Source of the DNA: Effrenium voratum
Lineage: Eukaryota; Sar; Dinophyceae; Suessiales; Symbiodiniaceae
Direction of reading: 5' to 3'
DNA: 64,000 nucleotides
NCBI GenBank assembly: GCA_963377175.1
Contig: CAUJNA010000577.1
Span: forward strand, 107,001-171,000
Under the pieces are notes generated by a model, which ran no database searches, was not told the DNA's origin, and saw nothing but the letters and a program-made list of their open reading frames with translations. Made by a program: the position numbers and the translations under genes. Positions 8,671-21,912 of this stretch are shown piece by piece (position 1 is the stretch's first letter; each line of letters starts with the position of its first letter).

Positions 8671-11470
8671 AGTAGCTGCTGTGTCACCGGCACCTCAACT
8701 CAAGCCGATGCTTCTTGTTCGAAACTCCATGATTCTGCCAGGTCGATTCATCCAGCTTTAGCATTAGTACCGCATTTGCTTCTATTCCAAAACCTGAAAA
8801 CCTGAAATAAGAAAATCGGATCCCCAAGTTGCGGGTACCTTCCTGGGTTGCTTGTTTCAATCACCCCTCCGCTGGACTCGCTCGCTCGCGCCCTCGCAGG
8901 GCGGGCCGCTGGGCTTGCCCCACCCAGCGCACTCCGAAGGCGCCCTCCTGGCTCCAGGGAAACCCAGGGCTCGGTCGGTGCAACTTGCGATCGGCGCGAT
9001 GAGAAAATTTGTGACATGGAATGAACCCAGCGATCGAGTTGCAAATGAAGGAAATGGTTGGAGGGGTTTTCTTGGGGCCATTCCATTTCTCATTCTGGCG
9101 CTTTCCCCATATTGGTTGAGATTCGAGATTGTAGAGAAAAGTCAAACGAGGGTTCTGAATCGAATCACGTGTGGCTTGCCTGATGGAAAAGGTAACGATT
9201 TGAATAGCCCAACCGCTTCTGGGGGGTGCAATCTTTTGGTTCCCATACAGGGCAAACGAGCCTCCCAAGCCTCATGATTTCACCAAGCTGGAATGAGGGA
9301 TTCCCAAGCAAAGCATCATGGTCGAGCTCAGGTGTACCCAGCTCGATGCTGCTTGATCTTCTCTGAAGGCAAACATGAGTACAGCCTGTTTTGACGCCCT
9401 CCTTTCAAGGTGTCCAACCCAAAGGGAGGCCAAAAAAAGGACCATAGGGAAACCAAACAGAGAAAGAAAAGGGAAACCCAAAAGAAGTAGGACGAAGCCC
9501 ACATTTTGAGGGTTGCCCTTTGAGACACACCTCCTCGATCCTCGGGGCTCCTGTGGGAAGATCCCCAACCGATGCCCGAGGCCGCGGTTCAGGTGGAACT
9601 GGTCCTCGGCGTCGGAAGATGAAGGTATGTGGCTCTGTTTTCTAGGGAAAAACCCTTCTTGGTTTGGAGAGGACAATACAGCTCTCGTTCTCTGTTTTAT
9701 TTCTTTTTCTTTGGCGTGGCTTATACACTATATATTTATTAATTTTTGGAGGGCCCAAAAAACCCTTGTTTGGCGATCGGTGCGAGAGATGCAGGGAATG
9801 AGAAATGATCCCACGCATCCGACTGGTGGTTTCCTTTACTCGGGAATGCGGTTCGGTTCATTCCATTTCTCATTCAGTACCTATCGCACCGAATTGGAGG
9901 TAGGGCCACGGAGGCAACAAAAAAACACTCGATCCTGGAAACCAAAGAAGGATCCCTGAAAGGAGTTTTGTTTGAGGCAATCCTATTCACATTGCCAAAC
10001 TTAACCAACCTTTCCGCCCTTTTGCCATTTGGGTTTTCCTTCAGCTGTTCCTTCAACAACAACGTAAAAACAAAAGAAAACGAGAGCTGGCTCTCCGTGT
10101 ATTGTCCTCTCCAAACCCACAAGTTGAAACCAACCCCCCGCGAGGAGTCCCGAGCCTCGAAAGGCGGCAAATCTGAGGCTCGAGCCGTGTAGGGCGGGTA
10201 CCCGTCCATCTTGGGATATGCCTGTCATCTTTGGACCAGGGGTCAAAACAGGCGGACTGGTTCCCTCCCACCAAAGTAAAAAAACATGCCCTTTAGACCA
10301 TAACCAAAAAAAAAAACTATTCTCCAAGAGTGTGTCTCAAAACAAGTCGACAAAACTTTGACCTACTTGTGGTTTGGTACCGATGTTGTACGAGGTTCGG
10401 AGTAAACCCGGGCCTGTCCTTTTTAGGGCCCCCCAAAATAAAGAAACATGCTGGTTTCACCTTTGGTTTCCTTTTAAGACAAGCTTTGAAGGGTAGCCTG
10501 AACAAAAGCCACACCCAGCGATTGCTTTCGGAGCGGCACTGGCGGCAATCGAGCTGGATGTTCCGCGGTCCAAGGGTGCAAGCCACAGACCCCGGAGCAG
10601 GGTCCAAGGGAAACCACAGAAAACCAAGGAAAACCACAGGAAACCAAGGAAAACCAAAGGAAACAAAGAGGAAAAACCAAAGGAAACCGAAAAAGAACCA
10701 AAGGAAACCGAAAGAAACTGAAAGACCACTCGACACCAGTGAACGAGTTGACCCCTGAATGCAAGTCGCTCCCAGATTTGCACCTAGATTTGGTGGGATT
10801 CCCTAACATCCCAGCACCAAACCCTTTGTGCGGTAAATTCGGGTGTTTCCGTCTTCGCTACTTGCAATATTGAGGGAGTCCACCAGAGATAATGGACACA
10901 ACAGGTTCCACCTTAGTGAACACCCTCAAGATGGTGATCTTAAAGGGTTCACATCAGCACCCAAAAGTAAATTGAGAAACCCTCCAAAAACGCAACAACT
11001 GTTTTTGCCACCTAGCGTATACATGGCGCATGTTTTTTTGGGTATCCTCTTCAGGTGGGTTTACCCAGCACCCAGCAGGCTCCGCTTTGCTTCGGCCTGC
11101 TCCTCATCGAGCACTCGCTGCCAGAAGCGCCTCGAATCGGCTTAAGGGGAACCAAAGGAACCCTAAACCCATTTTTCAGCTTCCCCTAGTTGGTAGGTTG
11201 GTTTTGTAATTTTCCGGGGTTCCGTTCCCATTGTGTTTCAAAATGAACTGGGGTTCAAATTTCTAAATCACCTATTTTAACCACTAATAAGAATTATCTG
11301 AATCTTAGGGGTGCCCCTATAATTAACGCATACCCTGGGCAGAGGCCCTACAACAAAGTGATCTATCTTCTGCTTAGCATTCTGGAACCAAACATCTCAA
11401 AATAATGCAAACAATAATTGCTGCAAAAATGTTGGAGGTCCAACCAAATCACAATTTGCTAGCGGTTCCA
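8671..11470. other. Non-coding region right of the HLP array
   Basis: I see no convincing gene. The DNA has the short-motif character seen through much of the middle of the window, with frequent CCAAAAGG and GGAAACC strings. ORFs here are short, overlapping and low in complexity. A purine-rich minisatellite lies at 10,595-10,720. Confidence 0.5.
10595..10720. repeat. Purine-rich minisatellite (GGAAACCAAA-type)
   Basis: Repeated variants of AAACCACAGGAAACCAAGG and AGGAAACCGAAAG run through this stretch. They create phenylalanine/tryptophan-rich ORFs on the minus strand and lysine/proline-rich ORFs on the plus strand, which should not be read as proteins. Confidence 0.75.
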
Positions 11471-11517
11471 ACAAACGCCAGGGGTTCCGCCCTCGTTCGA
11501 CGAGCGCGCCTAGTCCT

Positions 11518-11580
11518 CTCGTTGCAGTGCACCACGCAAAAGCCCGCGTTCACTTCGCCCCGCCGCATGTCCGGCACCAC
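11518..11580 (-). CDS. Candidate exon, unassigned
   Basis: A GC-rich open block starts after the acceptor TTGCACAG and reads VVPDMRRGEVNAGFCVVHCN in phase 0, then Glu. The downstream border is unclear, because no GT follows the Glu codon. Family not recognised. Confidence 0.3.
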
Positions 11581-11699
11581 CTGTGCAACGGGACAAAACA
11601 AGAAAAACAAAAGACAAAGGAAAAGCAAAGAGGGAAAAAACAAGACACTCGTATGTTGCAAAGCTTTATATACATGCTCTCACTTTGACCCTCATTGAA

Positions 11700-12450
11700 T
11701 CTCTTGCAAGCTATTCAATGGGTCCCAAACAAAACATCGACATTTGCATACCTGCAAATTGTTCAAGGAACCCAAAACACATCTAGAATGGCCACTCAGA
11801 TCCGCCCCCTCCCGGAAAAAAGAATGAGTTCAAGAGGAATCACCCTGCGGGGCCACCCATTTGGAGGGATGGATCCTTCGGGAGAAAACCATCCGGATCC
11901 GGATCCTCCGATTCTCATCGCCAAGTGTGGCAACCTCCCTTTCAGACGCTGGATTTCCCCTTCAAAGGGTTCCCAAACTGCCACCACTGCTGCCCTGAGA
12001 GGTTGTTTGAACCAGTTCCTATGGTCATGTCGTTCCTGCACACTTTGCACTTTCATGTTTGGTGGCTCTGCAATTGGACGGAAATCTGCAAGGGGGCCAG
12101 TGGATCCTTGGGCTCCATGCGAGTTTGCAGTACAAAGCAAAGACACTCACGGCAAACCCGGCAAACCCAAAGACTCAGATCTGCGTCCCCACCCAGAGGA
12201 GACGGCTCAAAAAACAGTGGCAAGCTGCTGCTGACGTCCCCCTCCCTCGCTTCAAACAGTTGGGCCGCGGCAAAGTGGCTGCGTGCTCAAAATGGATGTT
12301 GGGTCCACGGAAATTCCCTGAAAAGCACTGGAGTTCCCCTCGGACAGTTGCAATTGGCTGGCGTTTGCCACTGAAAGTGTATCCTTTGGAAGTAACCCAA
12401 AAAGGTAAATGGCTCGGAAACTGTCTGAAAACCAGCAGTTCCTCCACCAA
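11700..12450. other. Mixed region without a supported gene
   Basis: ORFs of up to 180 aa overlap on both strands, but none shows domain-like sequence. A short exon-like patch on the minus strand (about 11,920-12,010) has no clear splice borders. I make no call. Confidence 0.3.
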
Positions 12451-12454
12451 ACTT

Positions 12455-12560
12455 CTAGGGCTCGCAGTCACCCATCAAGATGCCATGCTCCATGTGGTAG
12501 GCTTCATTCAGACCACCGACGTCTCCCGTCTGCTTGAAATGAATCCCGCAAAGGATCTCC
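12455..12560 (-). CDS. Candidate exon, unassigned
   Basis: The minus-strand frame reads ILCGIHFKQTGDVGGLNEAY followed by HMEHGILMG. The composition is that of a globular protein, unlike the surrounding low-complexity ORFs. It follows a plausible AG border (TTCGGAG) and precedes GTGACT. It lies about 80 bp downstream of the exon-like block at 12,643-12,702 and may belong to the same gene. Confidence 0.3.
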
Positions 12561-12642
12561 GAAGCAAAGGAGGAGGACATTGGGGGTTGTTCTCGAGTCA
12601 TTTTGGGTTTACACCCATGCCTTGGCTCCCTCGATTCAGCGC

Positions 12643-12702
12643 CTCGGTGCGCTCACGCATAAAGATGATGTCCAGGCGCTCGTCCTCATCTTCGTTGTGT
12701 TT
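12643..12702 (-). CDS. Candidate exon, unassigned (20 codons, GC donor)
   Basis: A 60-nt block begins after CCTGAAG and encodes KHNEDEDERLDIIFMRERTE. It then meets GAG followed by GC, a dinoflagellate-type GC donor. Both borders fall between codons. It is charged and helical in character. Family not recognised. Confidence 0.35.
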
Positions 12703-15449
12703 CTTCAGGCGAAAAGAAAAGACAAACATTAACTCCTGATTAAAAAATCCTCCAGCTTTTCTTCCAGAAAACCCCACCGATCAATAACGGGGGGTTGTTA
12801 ATCGGGTAACATTCGGTCGGGCCACGAAAGGGTTGGTCTAGGGGTGTGGTTTTTGAGGGTATCCATTTATACCATGCCATCTTGGGGAGTCAGATTTATT
12901 CATTGCCACACCCAAACGGCTAGAGGGTTTGCAGCCCAACTTTTCTCAGGCCTTCGTCAATGTCCGGTCTGCTTGGGCAATGTCCGCATGCCCGGCTCGT
13001 TTTACCGGCTTCAAAGTCACCCACTGGCAAGTACAAAAGGGCAACCAGACACCGAGCAGGGGGTGTAGGGGCGGGGGGGAGGGGGGGGTTGGGAGGCTGA
13101 ATTTCATCACTTTGGGCCACTTGGCCGAGATCATAGGTGGGGATCTATGTCCGCCTCTTCCTTCGACCATGCTCCCTGACAAGTTTTTGTTTGTCAAAGC
13201 AGGCGATCCCCAGAAGTGGTGGTGGTCCTTTTAGTTTCCGGTTAACAAGGCGACAAGTCAGCTTCCCTCTAGTTGGTGGCTTGGGTTTCCCATTTACTCT
13301 CCACAAGAACCAGGGGTTCAAATCTTCAGAGACCAACTCCCCCGACCGAGAGTCCTGCATCCACTGCAGCCACTCCCGCTGCAGGTGCCTCGGAGAAAAC
13401 CCCCAACGGCGCAGGAATGGCGAACGGTCAAACGCCCAAAACGGAGAAACTTCGGACTTTGGGTGCCATGGCTGAGGCTCATAGCGAACAATATATGTGT
13501 TGCCCAAGAGAAAACTGTAAAAAGTTGGGTTGTCCTCCTGGCTTGTGTAGGGAAATTGGGTTTTTCTAGCAACACATCTGTTTGGAAACCGAACGCCTCA
13601 AAGCAGACCTCTAACCTTTCACGGTCGGAAAGCCCTTCCTTTGGGCTTCAAACATGTGGAGCACCGCGTTCAAAAAGTGTCCAGTCCACTGCAGGGATTG
13701 AGTAAAGGGTGGTTTGACCACTTTCAACCATTTTCATCAACTCCGAGCCGCACGAACTCCGGGAAGAATTGGATGTCTGTGTCCTAGGCTCAGCACATCA
13801 GTCCTCAGCCCCTTTTCAGGCTCCATGTGAAAGTTGGGTTCGCGTCAGTGACCAGTCACTCCGTTTGTGGTTGCTTCACCAATGGCTTGCATCTGTGTTT
13901 GTACATCTATGGCGTGCACCAATCAGTCCCGCTACATTAGTTTGGCGTGGACCATACTGGCACATTCATAGGGGGTATTTCCTCCAAAAGTGATTGGCCC
14001 AAACCTGATGTTTCGGACCACAACAACAGACATGGGTGTGTCTCAAAAAAAAGGCCCAAAAAAATGATGATGTCCCTTTGTTTCTTTAAAACAACCCAAA
14101 AACAGGTGTCCTCCAAAAAAGCACCCTCACGGTGAAACATGTGGAGCATTCCTTATTCAGATTCATATCGGACGGGGCCCAGAACCTTTACCACGAGTTT
14201 TGGGAAGACAGTCTTGACGCGTTCAAGAAAAAGCAAATGACGATCAGAATGATAGCTCTTTCGGTCCTCAGCAGAAGTGAGTCGGCCCGTTTTGGGCATC
14301 AAGCCTGGTCAAATCTCCTTTCGGCCCAGAAATGATGCTTGGGGAAAACGGGGCCACCCTCAGCCGCACCCTCCCCCGCGCATTCCAACCCAGCATCGGT
14401 GTGGATGAAGTATTCGCCCGGGTGCGAAGTGATCCACTTGACTACCTGCCCGCACTTCTCTCGCTCACACATGTCCAAACAAACCCGCTTCGGGCCTTGT
14501 TGGGTCCATAAAAGTGACATCAACATAAACTTTGCCAATCGTTGGTTTGATCATTCTTCAAATCATTGATTAAGTTGGGCTGTGTGCCAAAATCAACACC
14601 CAAAACTGGTGGTTTTTTGGATCCAATCTGAAGCGCGTGCCAACTCAACAAGTGGCTTCCGCAGGGCCAGTCGACGCATGGCCTCGCAAAAGCGATGGCA
14701 TGGGCTTCGGAGTGGATTCCGAGTCTTTGCTCAAACAGCCTCCCAACCCGTTTCCCATGGAAGCTGACGTACTTTCGGGGGGGGGGGGGGGTTCTGCCGT
14801 TTTGGACCAAATTGTCCTTGAAAAAGAAAACAGATGTCTCGTCCGCCAGGCTCCATGTGGCTTCGGCTGGGAGGGCAACTACTGTACCAGACTTGGCTTC
14901 GGCTGGGAGCCCCTTGCGCCCTGCCGTGCCTCCGCCAGCTGCCGGTCAATGGCACAGCGCCAGGAGTCCGTGCAGTACCCGAAGGGCGGCGCCAGCCTCG
15001 CTCGCTCGCTCGCTCGGAGAACCTGTGGGTTTTTCCGGATACTTTTCTGGCTGCTCAAAAAACCGGAATTCCAACATGGCTTGCTCGGGGAAGTGGAAAC
15101 ATGGACCAAAACCTGCGGTTTTGCCCCTCCTGTTTAACTTTGAGCCACACCCAACTAGCCCCACCTGGTGCACATGCGAAGGAGGAGCTGTTGGTTTAAG
15201 ATAAAAATCGCCCCACACGCTGCGAAGTGCGAAGTGCGCACATGTTGTATGACCTGATCTCGCCCACGGCCACAAATCCAGGAATTTGCAATAACTCGTC
15301 TGCTCATAACGCAGATGCGAAGCGCGGACTTCGAAACAAGCTACCGCAGGTCTTGGTGTCGCACAAGACAAAAAAAGACTCATGGAAGCCTCACACGAGA
15401 AACATGGGCGAAATAAACCTTCGGAGGCGCCTGTTTCTACGTTAAGTGT

Positions 15450-15640
15450 CAGAAAGTGATGGCTTGGTTTAGAGTTGGGTTAGGATTCCCCAAGCAGTGT
15501 GTCTACACTAAGGTGGTTGGTTGGTTTAGAGTTGGTTTTGTGCGATTTGGGGTGGTTCAGGGTTGGTTTAGAGTTGGCTTGGGATGGTGTAGGTGGGCTT
15601 TGGGGTTGGTTTAGGGTTGAACTTGGATTGGTTGGGTTTG
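15450..15640. repeat. G/T-rich minisatellite (GGTTGGTTTAGAGTTGG-type)
   Basis: Degenerate copies of TTGGTTTAGAGTTGG recur, for example at 15,463, 15,518 and 15,558, interleaved with GGGTTGG strings. No coding frame is preserved. The strand asymmetry (G and T on the plus strand) is strong. Confidence 0.65.
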
Positions 15641-17500
15641 GAAAATCGACGACTTTTTAGGGGGTCACAATAAACTTTGACACATACACAAGTAAATGGC
15701 ACAACTCCCCCCCCCCCAATTAGGGGCGAGTCTTCCCAACGTGGGGGGCTCTTAGTGGGGCGAGTTGCTCAAACGCATTTGCCACCCTGGGCCGGCGGCT
15801 CGCCGAGGTCCACCACGTGGATCTTCTGCCTGGACGTGACTCCAAGGGACCGGGGCCTCCTGGTGTTTTTTTTGTTGGACAGCAGGAAAGCCACATGTTT
15901 GTGTTGAACCCTTGAAATCTCCGCGTTCCCCTGGCAAGGGAACCAGACTTCACTTCGATCGCGTCAGCGCGACCGGCGAGTCAAGAGACACTTTTACCGG
16001 TGCCAACTTGCTCAGGTCTCGCTGGACATCTCTTGCGAGCGGCGAGGTGTGAAACCGAATCTAGAAATCGAGGTCGAATCGTTGGTCTTTGACCCGCGAA
16101 AAGTTGAGAGAAAGGTCGAACCAAGCATGTTGCAAGAAGAAATCTGATGAAGTTGCGCAAAAGCTTGATGAAACTGATGTGCTTCTGAGGCTTGGTAGAA
16201 GGGAAAACGGATGGGAAACCAATCATTTGGGGGTTCCTCCTATTGTTTTCAGATCCAGTTGTACAGGCTGGTTGGATCAATGTGTCCCGAAATGTCTCCC
16301 GCGGGTCTATGCAGGTTACTGTAGTGGGCTGAAGAGGTATCGGGAAGCAAAAGGAATACGGCACGGTGAGCTCGCCAAAATGGGCAAACAAAATTGGCTC
16401 GGCCAAACTTAAGCTTTTGGGGCAACTCATGCACACTGCTCCGAATTCTGGTCAGTGCAGGCTCTCTGATATGGACAACGCCGCCGTCTTCTGAATGTAC
16501 CTGAGGCCAGAAACTGTGGACAAATGTGCCAAGGGGGACCTTCCCAGGTCACCCCCAAACAGTCACACACCAAAATTGCCCATGACCAAGGAAATAAGGA
16601 ACATCAACAAGCAACTGTGTGTTTTTGCGATGCTTTTGCAAGGGAAAACGATAAGCAACAGGAACGCCCTGATTCGACGGAAAATGCGCCATCTCTGGGA
16701 TACGAAACGGTCCCATCATTCCCAGGACCTCGAACTGAGGGATGGCAACGCACGTTTCCGAAAAGCCAGCCAAGTGAAATGATACCTTCCAGAAAAAAGA
16801 GAAACACAACCTGCAAACCAGCAAAGTACCCTCCCAAAACAATCGTGACACCTGAAAGGGAAGTTCCAGGCAAATTCCTCTCTCACAGGGACCCTTTTTC
16901 AGATTCCCCGTTTGGGAGGGTGTCCAGCCCATTTGGCCCACTACAAAATGACATGTGGATTTCAGGGGAGGCCGCAATGACATAGATCCCTAGCCTAAGT
17001 GACAGCAGATTGTAATGACCGCTTGGAGAAGAAAAAAAAGAGCGCCCCGTCGAATTCAGGGACCCATTTTGCAGATGTGTTTCTTTCTTCGCAAAGCGCC
17101 CTCATTTTCTAGGGTCTTTGGCCAATCCGCAATTCAATACTGTGAAATTGCTGTTCCAACCCCAGAAAAGCAACTAAATGCATGCCTCCCCCAAGGGGTA
17201 GCGGATGCCTCCAGGCATGCTGAAGTTGTCCGGCAGCTTTGCTCATGGGCATTGAGTTTAGCAACCCCTTCAAGGTGGCGTTTGCGTCCCAGGCCCTACA
17301 AAATGCGAAAGCAACCACTGGACCCCTAAAAAATATATTGTTTGTTCCAAAAAAAAAGGAAAAAGGAAGAAGAATAAACATATCCAGGCCCAACCCCTCA
17401 ACACTCAAAAGACTTGCGTGAGATACAGATATAAGAAAATTGTGATTTCGATGCTCTCACGTAGTCGGCAAATGTTTCGACAAGCAACCGGTCCTTGCGC

Positions 17501-17531
17501 GGAACCACGGTCTTGTTAGCCCTGTGGTTCC
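17501..17531. repeat. Small inverted repeat
   Basis: GGAACCACGG at 17,501-17,510 pairs with CCTGTGGTTCC at 17,521-17,531 (one bulged T) around a 10-base loop. There are no further arms of a tRNA cloverleaf, so it is recorded only as a hairpin. Confidence 0.5.
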
Positions 17532-18972
17532 CAAGCGTTTCACCCTTCCGGAAGAACGGTTCCTGTGGGTGCTTTGGTTGATTACCTAAAATACAGAGAA
17601 ACCACCCTTCAAAATTCCAAAGGAAGATGTCTGGTCACCACAAGCACATGGAATCACTAAGGGTTGACCCGTTGGCCCGCTTTTTGTGGAAACCTCCGGC
17701 ACACCCCGCCAGTGGGGGTGTCTTTTGGGGGTGCCCCTTTTGGCTGGAGGCAAAAGGAAACCCTGAGACAAACCCATACCCTCAAAAAAAAGGAAGCCAA
17801 TCCTTTTTGAAAACTCTTTTTGGGTTCGTCTCTAAATGGAAGGAACCTCCGAAAATGAAGGGGGGGGGGGGCTTTTCCTCTTCAGTTCCTTTCCAACCCC
17901 CAAAAAGGACCACATCTTCAGCCAGCCCCCGAGCCAATTCGCCTCAGGTCCGGCTCCAGCAGCCGCTTGGTCATCCAATCCTCGGATCTCGTGCGGCGTT
18001 CGCGGCGCGAAGGCTCTTAGGGGCCTTGTCGCGGGAGTCAGCTTGGCCATGGGTGAAAACCACCCGCCTTTAAAGCTTGAAATACCAGGACCCGCATCGA
18101 GGGGGTGAAATTTCAGGTGCCAAGCCATGGACCTGGAACAAGGCCCCGGGAAAGCTGCTGGAGCTTGTTATGATATAATGGTAAGGTTGTCTTTAAAAAA
18201 GGGGACCCAAAAAATGGACTTCGGCTTCCCTCTGGATTCCCAATACCCTCAGCCCCGGACAAAATGCGTCTCATCCTCAAAACTCCAAATGGTGGCGTTT
18301 AAAGAAACCACCCCCAGAAGCAATTACTGTGGCTCGAAGAGAGAGACCCAACTACTTTAACGCAAAACCCACTGTGGTTTCAAGAGAATCAGCTACTTTA
18401 ACGTTCACAAAAAGGAAAGTTCAAAGCCGACGACTTTAACACGACCCCTTCAAAATGCGTCCAGTTTCAGCGACACAGTTGCCGGCTCGCACAAACACCG
18501 AGCGGCGGAGGTCTTTGCGTGGATGAGCTGAGGGAGCCGCGAGACGAACTCCAGAGCCTCCCAAGTGCGAAAGCGGCGTTGCGGCGGCGAAAGGCGGCGG
18601 AAGATCGAGCGGATTGCTTGGTTGAGTGGACAAAGCAGGATACGATTTTTGGATAGCATGCGATTCATCCTCTGGGAGCCGATTCTCTTGAGGGAGGGTT
18701 CCCATGTCCCATGTTTTGCGAAGGACAGGGTTTCGGACTCAAGGTGCCAATGTTCCATGAAGCGAATTGAATCGGTTCGTACCCTCAAGACTTTTAGGGT
18801 GTCTGGATCGAAACTCTGCGACATGCCAAACGCCGCTTCAAACGGAGCCCTTGCTCATCTCTTTGTCACAATGAAAACCTTGGAGGTTGGAGAAGGCTCG
18901 ACCCAAAACCCAGAAAAAAGAGCCCAATGAGCAAAACGTCGCCGATTTTTCTGCTTGGGACCGCCCCGCAAC

Positions 18973-19071
18973 CTTCACATGCGGGTTCGGGTTGTGCCCA
19001 ACAGCCGCCTCCCGGGCCGCGAGCACCGCGGCGTGGAAGCTCTTCAAATGCCGCATGAACTGCGGGTTCTC
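18973..19071 (-). CDS. Candidate exon, unassigned (33 codons, clean borders)
   Basis: The block follows CTCCCGCAG, encodes a helical segment starting ENPQFMRHLKSFHAAVLAAR and ending NPNPHVK, and is followed by GTTGCG. Length is 99 nt and both borders are phase 0. This is one of the best exon-like blocks outside CSL4. Possible companions on the same strand are a patch at about 18,455-18,600 and one at 19,925-19,973. Family not recognised. Confidence 0.45.
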
Positions 19072-19924
19072 CTGCGGGAGTCGGCAAACAAAACTGAAGC
19101 GCCCCTCCGAAAGGGCCAACGGTGAGGGGAAGCCCAAGGAGACCCCTGGGTTCGAAGCCCAAGGGTTGAAACTGTTTTCAGCCCCTGCTTTGGAGGCTCG
19201 GTGGATGGTTTTCAGGGAAGCCAAATTTGGCTTTTGGGTTTGATGGTTGAGTAAACACCGGGGCGAGGGGTCGTTTCTCAAAACAGGATGGACAGGCCAC
19301 CACGAGGGCTTTTTGGAGGAAAGGAGCTGGTCGCATGAAAGGTTTGGTTGACATAGGAACTCTCCTGTCGGTCTCCTGTGGTTCTCCTCGGAGCGGAAAT
19401 TCTCAACATGGGTCCCCTGAAGCAGTTGGCTTCCTTTTGGCATCCCTTCAAGCAGCACAAAAGAATCACCTTCTTGAGAAACCCCCAAATGGTTCGATTG
19501 CTGTCCCAAACCACTAATCCAATCAAGGGTAACCTTGCCGGTTCTCAGCAAGGAATCAAGACGGAGTCTTGAAATGTAGCCTCCGGATCCCATTACAGGA
19601 AACCACCAGAATGGCTCTTTTCTCAGAGTCAATTCCCCGCCTTGCTCCCTATCAAGCCGATCGCCAGTCATTCTTCTTGTGTGGGCATAACTGTCAACCC
19701 CACAGTGCTGGACATCAGACTTCGGTGGGAATTTATGGGTCTTGAGCTTTAGGGGGCTCCATCAAACTGGCGCAACGGCCGTGTTTCCCTTGGGCTTTCC
19801 TTGAAAAAGCCACCCAAAGAAACGGGAAAGACGCGATTCCCTTGGGTTTCTCTTTGAGAAGCCACCAAAATGGGTACCCTTCGCCTCCAAAAACGAGGAG
19901 CCACCCTGAAAAAGAACCACGTCA

Positions 19925-19973
19925 GCCACTCCTTGAGCTGTGGACTCAAGCGCTGCTCGGGGATCTTCATCAC
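19925..19973 (-). CDS. Candidate exon, unassigned
   Basis: After the acceptor CCCTCCAG the frame reads VMKIPEQRLSPQLKEWLTW. The donor is uncertain. It lies about 850 bp upstream of the 18,973-19,071 block on the same strand and starts in the same phase. Confidence 0.3.
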
Positions 19974-20379
19974 CTGGAGGGGAAAGAAGGGGGAATGTAT
20001 CTCCCAATCCAATACTTCGGGTGATGACTCCAGGTCTGTTGGGTGACTCTTTTCGGGGACTGCAAAGAATTCGAGTCGTGGTCTTGTTTTTTACAGAAGG
20101 GGCCCCTCATGGGGGGTGGGTTGTTGGAACACAGGGGTTTTCTAGCTTTTGGGGTATGCGTCTTTGATACTTTCTTCTTTGAGGGGGTACCCAATAAAAT
20201 GGCGCACCGGTTTTAGGTGGCTTCCCTTTAACCCACCGAAGGGTACCAAGGCTCAAAACAGACACACCCTTTTCGTGGGTCGTGGTCCAACTGGTTGGCC
20301 TTAAAAAGAGCCACAGCCAGATCAACGGAAGACCCACGCCCCAGTTGAGCAGTCCCCTTGTTTCAGCCATGGACTCTTG

Positions 20380-21270
20380 GTGCTAGAACCCCAAGTAAAA
20401 GAACAACCTACTAAGATGGGCAGCAGGGGTTGTGAGTGCTGCTCACTTGAAAACCTAGTGGTTCTGGGCCGGCAAAATCAAACATGCTTACAAAAGGGGC
20501 GAAACAAGTGAAGGAGGAAAAAAAATACCTGGGAACCCGCCAACGTTTGCTTTTGCAGGTTGTTCCGAGAAGTCATGCGTTAAGGGCAGCTTGGGTGAAG
20601 GGCGCTCTTGTGACCCACCGACAAACCTTGGTCACTGCTGCACTGGGGGCTTAGAGCTTTGGGTGGTGCTCTCCAAAATGAGTTCGCGGGTCTCAGAAAA
20701 GTAGTGTTCACCCCGGAAGCAGAACTCCTGGTTGATTTTGAGTAGGGGGGTGAATCCCCCGTTTAGTGGGGATTCGGACCACTTTTGGAGGGAGCACCCC
20801 CCGAAAATACTGGGACGGGTTCTACTTACATCCTGGGTCAACATTGTGCCTCCAAAGGTCAAAAAGAGGAGTTGGGTCGCCTTCCCTTCTTCCGGCTTCC
20901 TGGATACTCTTCCTTTGCGGTGTCCATCCCAGCCAGGGCGCCCAAACACCCATACTTGGGTTCAAAGCTCAAACATCACCTTGGCCAGGTTTGATGTAGT
21001 TTCCTTTCGGAATGAATTCTAAATGGGGCGCAGCTCTGAAACTGCAAGCCTTAAGAAGAAGCAAGGCCAAAGTCAAACTTCAACCCAGAAGTGGTTGATT
21101 ATCCAAAGCATTATAGGTTGAAGTTTACCTTGGGCTAGTCAAAAAAATGGAACTCTGACACGCGCTCAGTTGCTCGAAACTTCGCCAACCCTTCATTCTG
21201 CGCCCCCTTTGGCACAGCTTCCAAGCGCCGGGCGTATATTCTCAGCTCCAAATACTCCTGAGTTTGAAGC
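20380..21270. other. No gene seen; diverged inverted-repeat element near 20,720-20,860
   Basis: The stretch at about 20,720-20,860 contains CTGGTTGATT, a GTTTAGTGGGGATTCGG core and GGGTCAACATTG. These resemble the 30.35 and 31.84 kb elements (family F) but the ends are not clean. The rest shows no supported feature. Confidence 0.35.
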
Positions 21271-21280
21271 GACTTGGAAG

Positions 21281-21500
21281 ACACACACACACAGACACAG
21301 ACACACACACCCTTACACACACACCCTTACACACACACCCTTACACACACACACACACACCCTTACACACACACCCTTACACACACACACACCCTTACAC
21401 ACACACACACACACACACACACCCTTACACACACACACACACACCCTTACACACTTACACACTTACACACTTACACACACACACACACACACACACTTAT
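21281..21500. repeat. Microsatellite (CA)n interrupted by CCTTACACA
   Basis: Long CA runs are broken at irregular intervals by CCTTACACAC and ACTTACACAC units. All three forward frames are open, giving spurious Thr/His/Pro ORFs. Confidence 0.95.
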
Positions 21501-21778
21501 CTCGAGAGGCTTCACTAGCCGAGATGAAAAACGCAGTCAGTAAAAATGCTTGAATGCAAATGCAAATCAACAGGTCACAACATCGACACCGAACAGGAAG
21601 CAACAGCGACAAACAGAAACCGCAAAAGGAATCAGGAAAGAGGGCAGGAAATAGGCAGGTACGCCGGATTGATCAGATCCGGTATCCACCGAAATGCCGT
21701 AGCTTCATTGGACTGGATAGGCAAATCGGCTCCAGTCCCCCTGCTGCTTAAAGTTTTGCGTCCGTGCTCCAGGACGGT

Positions 21779-21859
21779 TCACACACACACACGCACCCAC
21801 ACGCACACAGACACACACAGACACACACAGACACACACAGACACACACAGACACACACA

Positions 21860-21912
<53 letters not shown>

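Larger units (their letters stand above)
12760..18440. other. Long stretch with no supported gene
   Basis: Overlapping ORFs of 60-170 aa occur on both strands without recognisable domains. GC-rich patches, for example 14,880-15,010 and 15,770-15,850, could be exons but show no clear borders. Homopolymer G runs occur at 13,070-13,090, 14,779-14,791 and 17,862-17,871. A G/T-rich repeat lies at 15,450-15,640. Confidence 0.4.

Noticed and set aside
10317..10809. Overlapping 108-142 codon ORFs rich in Phe/Trp or Lys/Pro
   Set aside because: Produced by the GGAAACC minisatellite; low complexity and open in several frames at once.
17501..17531. tRNA-like hairpin
   Set aside because: One stem-loop only, without anticodon or T-arm sequences.
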